Shown in pieces: positions 57,004-64,000 of a stretch of DNA of 64,000 nucleotides; position 1 is the first letter of the stretch, and the number at the start of each line of letters is the position of its first letter. The notes under the pieces were generated by a model that was not told where the DNA came from, did not search any database, and was given only the letters and a program-made list of their open reading frames with translations. A program made the position numbers and the translations under genes. Where the stretch lies: positions 1,674,001 to 1,738,000 of the forward strand of contig CANTUR010000114.1 of assembly GCA_947683625.1 (NCBI GenBank). Direction: 5' to 3'. This DNA is from Mallotus nudiflorus. Lineage: Eukaryota > Streptophyta > Magnoliopsida > Malpighiales > Euphorbiaceae.

Positions 57004-58300
57004 GGGGTTATTAGCAATGCACAAAAAACTCAACTGCATATTGAACTTCACAACATCTCCAAAGAAAATAAAATCGTGTTTCAATATCTCTATAATGCTA
57101 AGGCAATTGCAGATTCATTAGCTTTAGCAAGGCAACCTTTATCTTCATTTGAGTTTAATGCAATTGTATTATCAAGACTTGGTTTTAAATATAATGGTAT
57201 TATCGTAGCTCTTCAACAACAATCAAAATCCATTCCCTTTGGTGAACTACACAGTTGGTTAGTGTCATATGAGCTTTTGCTCAAATTACATAAACCTACT
57301 CTTCCAATAACCAATCAACGATCTTCTGCTCCGGTCCGACCACCATTCAGTAATGGTCGCCATTGTCAGCCTTAGCGTGGCGGTCATAGAGATTTTTCAT
57401 CTCTTTCCTATCAAATTTATGGTTACACAAACCAAACTGCAGTGGATTGTAATTGACATTTTGATCATAATTTTAGCTCCCATAATTATTCTCATAAGTT
57501 TTAATAAGTTGATGATGCTTCACCTCGTCAACATGCCTATTTGACAGAAGTGCCATCCTCACCCACTTCTGGCATTCTCTCTGCCACACCTACTAAAATT
57601 TCATCTCATTAGTATCTAGATACAGGTGCTACACACCACATCACCCCGAACATCTTTGCACTTTCACTTTCTGATGAGTATAAGGGTAAGGACAGATTAC
57701 TTATTGGTGATGGTAATGGTTTATAAATTGCTAATGTTGGAACTTCTTCTATTCCTTCTAGATCTAAATTTCTTAAGTTGCATCATGTTTTACATGTTCC
57801 AAAAATTTAAAAACCTTTGCTTTATATGAAAGGATTTTGTACCGATAATAAATGATTTTTTAAGTTTGACCCTACCACTGTCTTATGAAGGACTAGGTGA
57901 TAAAGAGTATGGTACTTTGCGGAACAACTGAGTTAGGCCTTTACAAGCTTCAAGGTGCACTTCCATATAAATTACCTTCTCCTGTAGTAGCATACCTTAC
58001 AAGCTTAGAATATTGGCATGCTAGACTATGTCATCTAAGTTTAAAAACTATTTCTCATCTAGTTAATTCTGTTTATTTACCTTGTTCCAAAATAAAACAC
58101 AATTCAAATAAATGTGATGCTTGTTGTTTAGGCAAGCTACATCATGTGTCTTTACCTTTGACACATCATCATTGTACTACACCTTTACAGCTTATTCATT
58201 CAAATGTTTGGGGTGTTGCTCTGATTTGTTCCATTTGTAGATTCAAATATTTTATTATTTTTATTGATGATTTGCTTGGCTTTATCTAATGAAATGCAAA
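57004..58300 (+). pseudogene. Copia gag, protease and pre-integrase remnants
   Basis: Gag is open at 57001-57375 (NAKAIADSLALARQPLSSFEF, IVALQQQSKSIPFGELHSWL). The protease motif LDTGATHHITPN lies at about 57618-57653. The pre-integrase piece is open at 57897-58289 (YWHARLCHLSLKTISHLVNS, CDACCLGKLHHVSL). Confidence 0.75.
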
Positions 58301-59330
58301 AGTTAAGTTTCTTCCATATTTTACAAATTTCAAACCATGGGTGAAAAGAAATTTGATACTAAAATAAAATCTTTTAACTCTAACTAGGGTGGTGAATATT
58401 ACCCTTTGTACAATTTTTTTAACAACATGGTATCATTCATATAATCACTTGCCCTCATACACATGAATAAAATGGAATCATTGAGAGAAAAAATTTTCAT
58501 ATTATTGATATAGGTATTACTTTGTTAGGTCATTATGGTGCTCCATATAAATATTAGTAGGAGTATTCATTTGAAACTGCCATTTTTTTAATAAATTAGT
58601 TACTAACCACTGCCTTACAAAAGAAAATACCATATTAAATTCTATATCATCAAGTTCTAGATTTTTTATTTTAAGAGTCTTTGGTTGTGCCATATACCCT
58701 TTGCTTCACCCTTTCAATAATCACAAATTCACTTATCGTACTACTCAGTGTATCTTTTTGGGTTACTCTCCATCATATTTTGGGTATAAGTATCTGGATA
58801 AAATTTTTAGCAAAATCTACTTTGCTCGTCATGTTACTTTTAATGAAAGAAGTTCACTTTTAAAAATGTTTCTTGCCTGAACACCCATATGGATGCATTA
58901 CCAGTTAACAAGCCAATCACCATGGTTACAACTCAATCATACATTCCTAGTGGAACACCATCTCTTACTTTTAGGCATGTCATCTTGCTCTCACACTTCT
59001 ATTTCTACTTAACCTCTTTCTCTCTAAATAGTCCCAATAGCCCATACTCCCTCATCCTTACCCTATACACCAATGTCCCAATCCTATACATCATCCCCAA
59101 CTCAACTAATCACTATAAATATTTTTAATCCTGATGGAATTAAAATATTTATGGACTTATCCCACTAACCTAATAATACACAAAATTAACCTCATACAGT
59201 TTGAACACATCCTATACAACTTCACCCTACCACCTTAAACCATAAGCCAACAACTCTTCACACTAATTTAACCACACATTCTCCTTTACCCATATTCGAA
59301 CCCAATTCATTTACCAAAGCCAAACAATTT
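58300..59330 (+). pseudogene. Copia integrase remnant
   Basis: Integrase words are scattered over three frames: IFIDDLLGFI (58255-58289), a N.GGEYY-like piece near 58390, and HTHE.NGIIERK, where TAA at 58468-58470 replaces Gln. VFGCAIYPLL-like sequence follows at 58677. The rest is noise. Confidence 0.6.
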
Positions 59331-60470
59331 TTGGAATGGCAACATGTAATGAAAATTGAGATGGAACCTCTCATTAGAAATAACATATGGAAATTGGTAC
59401 ATTCTTCATCCAATACAAACATTATTAACAATTGTTAGATATACAAAATCGAAAGACATGCCAGTGGACAAATAGAACAATACAAAGTAAGGTTCATTGC
59501 TAGAGGTTATACACAAGAGTATAGTTTGGATTATAAGGAGACATTCAACCTAATTGTGAAGCCTATAACAATCTACACAGTTCTTTTAGTAGCACTATCT
59601 AGAGGTTGGCAAATACGACAATTAGATATCAATAATGCCTTTTTAAATGGGGACCTAGAAGAAAATGTGTATATTGTTCAACCACATGGATTCATTGATC
59701 AATGATATCCTAATTATGTTTGCAAATTGAAAAAATCGCTGTATGGTGTCAAATAAGCACCACGAGCTTGGTTTTAAAAACTTAGCAATTTTCTCTTGTC
59801 TATTAGTTTTTGTGGTTCTAATAATGATCCATCTCTCTTCCTCTACAACACTAATTAGTTCACTTGTGTTTATTGGTCTATGTTAATGACGTTTTGATTG
59901 CAGGAAATGATTCTAAGGCTGTTAATTCATTAATACAACGACTAGCTTTTAAGTTTTTATTTCATTATCTTGGCAACATACATGAATTTTTGGGCATTAA
60001 AGTGTTTCATAAGTCAAATGGGCTACTATTGTTTCAATCTTCTTATACTTTTGAAATAATTAAATTAGTGGGGGTATGACTTCTTTTAAGCCAAGTTTGA
60101 CACCTATGGTTGTTGAATCACCATTAAAGAAGGCTAGTGTGCTTTTATCTCCTAATGCAGACTTAAAATATTAAAAAATCTATGGGAGTCTTTAATACCT
60201 TAACATTAATCATCCAGACATCTCATTTCTGGTCAATCACCTATGCCAATACATGCATCACCCAACAGTTCATCACTTTCAAGCCATGAAGAGAGTGCTA
60301 CGATAACTACAAGGTACCTTAACTGATGGACTATTTCTTACCAAATGTTCCACCAATCATTTGACAATATTCTCAGATGTTGAGTGGGTGGGTTACCTAG
60401 ATGATAAAAAATTAACTAACCATTTCTACTAACTACTCCAATCACATGAGAAATATTTGGCCTTGTGCAT
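59330..60470 (+). pseudogene. Copia reverse transcriptase and RNase H remnant
   Basis: Reverse transcriptase words: EWQHVMKIEMEPLIRNNIWK, VRFIARGYTQEYSLDYKETF, WQIRQLDINNAFLNGDLEEN, and LKKSLYGVK. The polymerase motif at 59876-59896 reads YVNDVLI, with Asn (AAT) for the first catalytic Asp. RNase H pieces continue to about 60470. Confidence 0.75.
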
Positions 60471-60479
60471 ACCATAGTG

Positions 60480-61050
60480 TACTTTAAGCGACCAACAGTT
60501 GATGCATAAAGCACTTTAATCATTTGTTCTTTATCTTTCTCACTTATTGTACATTGCTTAGAACTTCATTTAAAATGTCCTGCAAGTGGGTGCTAACTAG
60601 TTTTGAATTGCCCATGTTAAATCTCTCTAATCCCTTTTTTATATACATTTCCCGAGATAACTATAACTCTTTGCTCTTTCTATCACGAAGGATTCTCATG
60701 CCAAGAATTTGTTTTGCTACTCCCAAATCTACCATGGCAAAGGTTTTACTCAACTCTTTTTTAAAATCTTTTATCTTTATAGTATCTCAACCTATAATCA
60801 ATATATCATCCACATACAATAAGAGAATGATAAGATTATCATTAGAGAATTTAGGTACAAAGACACAGTGATCATAGTTTGTCTTTATATAGTCGTGATT
60901 CACCATAAATGACTCGAACTTTCTATACCACTATCTTAGAGCCTGTTCTAATCCATAAAGGTTCTTCTTTAATCTATATACAAAATTCTCCTTGCCTTTG
61001 ACATTAAATCCCTCTGGTTGTTCCATGTAAATATTTAAAAAAAATTTCAA
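60480..61050 (-). pseudogene. Copia reverse transcriptase fragment (Tork-like), minus strand
   Basis: In reverse complement: MEQPEGFNVKGKENFVYRLK, NLYGLEQALR, WYRKFESFMVNHDYIKTNYD, then the polymerase motif LLYVDDILIIG and GMRILRDRKSKELW. One stop (TAG, after ALR) replaces Gln or Arg. It joins the plus-strand copia fragment head-on at about 60470. Confidence 0.8.
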
Positions 61051-61942
61051 GATGGGAATCACAAATTTTGAACAAACATACAATTTATTATGGATCTTTT
61101 AATGAAAATTCAATTAAAAATTGTATTTCAATTGCTAAAAAGAATTAATTTTCATAAGTAGAATATTTAATTTTCTCTCACTGGACCTTGATCCCACTTT
61201 CTAAAAAAATACTAGTATTTTTCTAGAATTTTTCTTGATTAAAATAATAAATTTAATAATAAAATTTTTAATAAAAAATTAAATTTAATATATAAAAAAT
61301 TTATTTTAATATAGAGAAAAATTCTACAAAAAATTTGGAGTTTAGTGGTACTAGCGACGTTGAAAACGGTTGCCCGAAGTGCCATTATACACCATTTTTG
61401 CATGCAGGGTTGTAAGGCCTTGTTTGGCTGACTATACTGCCAATCTCACTCTTAGGCAATGGAGAGTGTATGTCACCCACCAATTTAAAGAATGATTTTG
61501 ATTTAGAAATTTTTCTACCCCTTATATCTGACTATTTTGAGTTTAATGGTACATTCAGATTTCAATTTTAAGACCTATAAGCATGTGTTTGGATTTCATA
61601 CTCTCAATTTGTGGGTATAAAACTCACTTCATCTTCAACCTCTAAAAATTTTGAAGTCTAAATTTCCAAAAAATGAATTTACAATAAGTCAACTTTGATC
61701 AACCATAACTTCTTCTATACTGAACAAAATTAAATGTTCTTTATATCGATTTAAACCTTACAATACAATCTACAAATACATGTTCATATAATGGCATGAA
61801 ACTCAATATACAATTTGGCAAATGTGCACAAAGTGGTTGTGCCAATCATGTTCACAAACATAAAAATTCAACAGTTTCAATTTACAAAAATGAAAATAGT
61901 TCACAATTAACATAAAAATCATCAATAAAGCTCTGATACCAA
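61051..61942 (-). other. DNA between the minus-strand RT fragment and its possible LTR
   Basis: Non-coding in all frames. At 61931-61942 it contains a primer-binding site in reverse (CTCTGATACCAA, complement of TTGGTATCAGAG) directly beside the LTR. A slightly GC-richer stretch lies at 61345-61460. Gag, protease and integrase are absent, so a large deletion lies here if the RT fragment and the LTR belong to one element. Confidence 0.5.
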
Positions 61943-62319
61943 TGTAGTAATGTGAAATTAAAATAATAAAATAGTTATGATCACATTCTTTTGATGATTC
62001 CACAAACTTGAAATTGATGAACACTAGGTTTATGTTAATCAAACTAAAAGAATGGGGAAAAACGCAATGTTTTCACAACCCTATTTACTTTTGTTATTTC
62101 TTTCAATTTGGGAGAGTTTGCAATGAGTGTTTCTATTCTCTATATCTTTTGTTCTTGTTCTCTCTATTTTTCACAAGTACGTACGTTTTATTTTTTTATA
62201 TGTAAATAGGAGCAATTGCTCCTATAATTTTGGAAGGCAGTTGCACTTCCCTCTTTTTTTATTAAATCAAGTTAGATTGGGTCAACCTATCATGGGCAAC
62301 CTAAATCCAAATTCCAACA
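61943..62319 (-). repeat. Minus-strand copia LTR, same family as 49015-49404
   Basis: 377 bases starting TGTAGTAATG and ending CCAACA on the plus strand. Its reverse complement starts TGTTGGAATTTGG like 49015. The adjoining reverse primer-binding site shows it is a 5' LTR of an element running leftward. Confidence 0.8.
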
Positions 62320-63795
62320 AAAGCTTTATTACAATATCAGTATTTTGTGCCACAGTTTTTAGAGTGTGGAATTATAAATTCCATCGAAATACCAAGGTTA
62401 AATTTTTACTTCAAATGTTCAAGTTATTAAAATATTTATCTTAGTGGCATGACAAAAGAGTTTGATAACTATTTATTTTAAATGTAATATCACATGAAAA
62501 ACCTGCTCGACCATACTATACATTTCAAGTTTTTATCTTTGTGATTTATTTGCTGGAATTCAAATGTGATGTTATTATTGAATGGTCTTATTTGTACTTT
62601 GTTCCACTCATTGAGTATTTTCTCTTGGAAATACTCAACACTCCTTTTTATAAATTTTTCCAGAGTGATGGGTTATTATAAGTAGTTGTCGGGAAGATAG
62701 CTTTGTGTTTAGCAGATGCAATGGATATGATGGAGAGACTAACAAGAAATGCTCTATTAGAATATATATTTTGTATATAAATGTTAAGGATAAAGTAGAT
62801 TGTATTTTTTTTGACATAACAGAGGGGGGTGAGGGGATTTGAAGCCCTTCCCTTTAATGCCTCACCCCATGGATGGGAAGGCACTAAGCCATCCCAATCC
62901 CTAAGCGGGGAGGCAATAGATTATATTGATAGTTTGTAATCTGACATTTGTGTATAATTAAGAAGTGAGATTTGAATTGGTTATATGTAATGGTGAAGTG
63001 TATCCATATATTTATGTTTGAAGAGATAAATAGTGGATGGATGAGATTGAGGTGATATTCCACCATACCAGTGCTTGAGTTAGGTTAGACCAAGTGGCGG
63101 CCATCTAGCAAGATTATTGATCTGACAAGATTATTGGTCGATGAGATTATTGATGATACTCCACCACACCAGTGATTAAATTATATCTCTTTATTCTTCA
63201 CTCTTTTTCAAACTGGCAAATCAATTTTTTTCAACTTAAATTTCTCTTCTACAACTCTTTTAATTATTTTGGAAATCTTTTTGCAAAAATCAATCATGTG
63301 CTGATGTTGAATTATTTTTAATTTGTTTGATTTTAAAAATATGAATAAAGCAAAATAATAAACATTTATTCAAAAGAAAAAGTAAAATGATAAACATAAA
63401 CTTCTACTAAGTTGCTCGCCAACTTGCGTTCTTGATGGGGCAGTAACTTTACAGGTTCATGAATTAATAATGACTACAACATTATTTACCACTTGTATTT
63501 ATTTTGTGATGTCATTTGATAAAAACAAAAAGTCAATTCTAACAGGAAACTAATTGGCCAAGAGAAAACGTCAGGCAGCTTGATGGCAGAAATCAGCAAG
63601 CTTCTCCTTCTGCATCTTCTTCTTTTTCATTCATAGGAAACTTTGTAGGAATCCGCAAGAAAATTCGCTGCTTCTTCAAGCACCAGCACCAATACCAACT
63701 TGTTTGGAAGCTTAATTTTATGGAAAAAGAGCTGTAGAGATTCTGCTATTTAATTTTAATCTCAACTATCTATCTGTTTTTTCTGAATTTTTACC
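62320..63795. other. Upstream region of the TIR gene
   Basis: No gene. A GC-richer patch at 62821-62920 (cctcaccccatggatggga ... cactaagccatcccaatcc) is an isolated repeat fragment. Short internal repeats of agattattg occur at 63110-63155, and two versions of ccaccataccagtg / ccaccacaccagtg at 63060 and 63160 indicate a roughly 105-bp partial duplication. The last few hundred bases should hold the promoter and 5' leader of the gene at 63796. Confidence 0.5.
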
Positions 63796-64000
63796 ATGAA
63801 TCAGTCTTCTTCTTCTGCATCATCTTCTTCTCATCAATTATCATATCCCACTAACTCTCCACCAAGAAAATATGAGGTTTTCCTTAGCTTCAGAGGCGAA
63901 GACAGTCGTGATAATTTTACCAGCCACCTCTATGATGCGTTAAATCAAAAGAAAATTCTGACTTTCATTGACGACAGCTGTGAGAGGAGAAGAGATTTCA
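63796..64000 (+). CDS. TIR-domain protein, probable TIR-NBS-LRR resistance gene, 5' end only
   Basis: The frame opens at ATG 63796 and stays open to the window edge (68 codons plus one base). After a Ser-rich leader (SSSSASSSSHQLSYP) comes a clear TIR domain start: YEVFLSFRGEDSRDNFTSHL, then YDAL and KKILTFIDD. Plant TIR domains start with this 'DVFLSFRGEDTR..F..HLY.AL' block, where the conserved Arg-Gly-Glu-Asp lies near the active site that cleaves NAD+. The usual next piece, L.RG.EI, appears as CERRRDF, somewhat off consensus. TIR-NBS-LRR proteins are intracellular immune receptors; the nucleotide-binding and leucine-rich parts would lie beyond the window. A TIR-only protein remains possible. 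Confidence 0.92.
   Translation, partial: MNQSSSSASSSSHQLSYPTNSPPRKYEVFLSFRGEDSRDNFTSHLYDALNQKKILTFIDDSCERRRDF

Larger units (their letters stand above)
57001..60470 (+). mobile_element. Ty1/copia fragment (Ale/Retrofit-like), both ends missing
   Basis: Starts abruptly inside gag (QLHIELHNISKENKIVFQYL) and runs through protease, integrase, reverse transcriptase and RNase H-like remnants. No LTR was found on either side. It ends near 60470, where minus-strand copia sequence begins. Heavily stopped throughout, the most decayed copia copy in the window. Confidence 0.75.

Noticed and set aside
57001..57060. Gypsy-like LTR inserted into a copia gag, with the other gag half to the left
   Set aside because: I looked for the missing gag half and a matching TSD left of the LTR-like block and found neither, so the junction may be a deletion instead.
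62821..62920. A SINE or tRNA-derived element in the GC-richer patch
   Set aside because: No A and B box arrangement, no poly-A tail and no TSD could be seen; left as an unassigned repeat fragment.
1..64000. CRISPR array, phage or bacterial defence system
   Set aside because: No regular short repeats with unique spacers and no operon-like gene packing; the intron-containing genes and plant retrotransposons show this is a plant nuclear region.

Overview
The window is plant nuclear DNA, almost certainly from a eudicot. It is very AT-rich, genes have short GT-AG introns, and most of the length is LTR retrotransposon debris. At the far right edge a TIR-type resistance gene begins, a class typical of eudicots. 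The species cannot be fixed from the sequence alone.

Host genes. Positions 1-21109 hold a head-to-tail, plus-strand array of five loci of the plant cyclase family (kynurenine formamidase-like or isatin hydrolase-like metal hydrolases, with an N-terminal signal peptide). Three loci are open with identical six-exon structure: 13394-15419, 16911-18695 and 19240-21109. Exons 2 to 6 are exactly 45, 73, 98, 71 and 126 bases in each. The first locus is cut by the window edge (exons 3-6 visible). Its third intron has grown to about 9.4 kb by transposon insertion, and its exon-4 splice acceptor reads GG instead of AG. The second locus (12603-12975) is a lone exon 1 with a stop codon. A root cap-family (secreted, LEA-related) pseudogene lies at 25697-27938. 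Its coding sequence is split by a foldback MITE, and it also carries three stops and a frameshift. A TIR-domain (probable TNL) gene starts at 63796 and runs off the window.

Mobile DNA. I can delimit these elements with terminal TG..CA and target-site duplications (TSDs): a solo LTR (962-2498, ACATC); a Ty1/copia element with both LTRs (4295-9162, minus, ATATG/ATATA); a short internally deleted copia element (21663-24075, CTCCC); the foldback MITE (25896-26393, TATTTGCC); a solo LTR (39128-42134, CTTTG/CTTTA) carrying a nested solo LTR (39348-40866, CTAGT); a solo LTR (51541-53288, ATTTA) whose left junction was later copied in a 351-bp tandem duplication; and a 2150-bp solo LTR (53639-55788, ATGGC). 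Degenerate copia elements without clear complete boundaries are a Sirevirus-like one (about 29480-35700), a Tork/Tnt1-like one (36301-42780), another at 42800-49404, and fragments at 57001-60470 (plus) and 60480-61050 (minus, perhaps with the LTR at 61943-62319).

How it fits together. Tandem duplication built the cyclase array, and its left members are decaying while the right three remain intact. Everything right of 21.1 kb, apart from the root cap remnant and the TIR gene, is nested retrotransposon sequence. The decay has a clear signature: all five copia integrases that retain the Pro-Gln-Gln-Asn-Gly segment carry a stop at one or both Gln positions (CAA to TAA or CAG to TAG). The root cap pseudogene has two likely CAA to TAA changes. 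This pattern fits deamination of methylated cytosine. I saw no CRISPR, operon, tRNA or rRNA gene.
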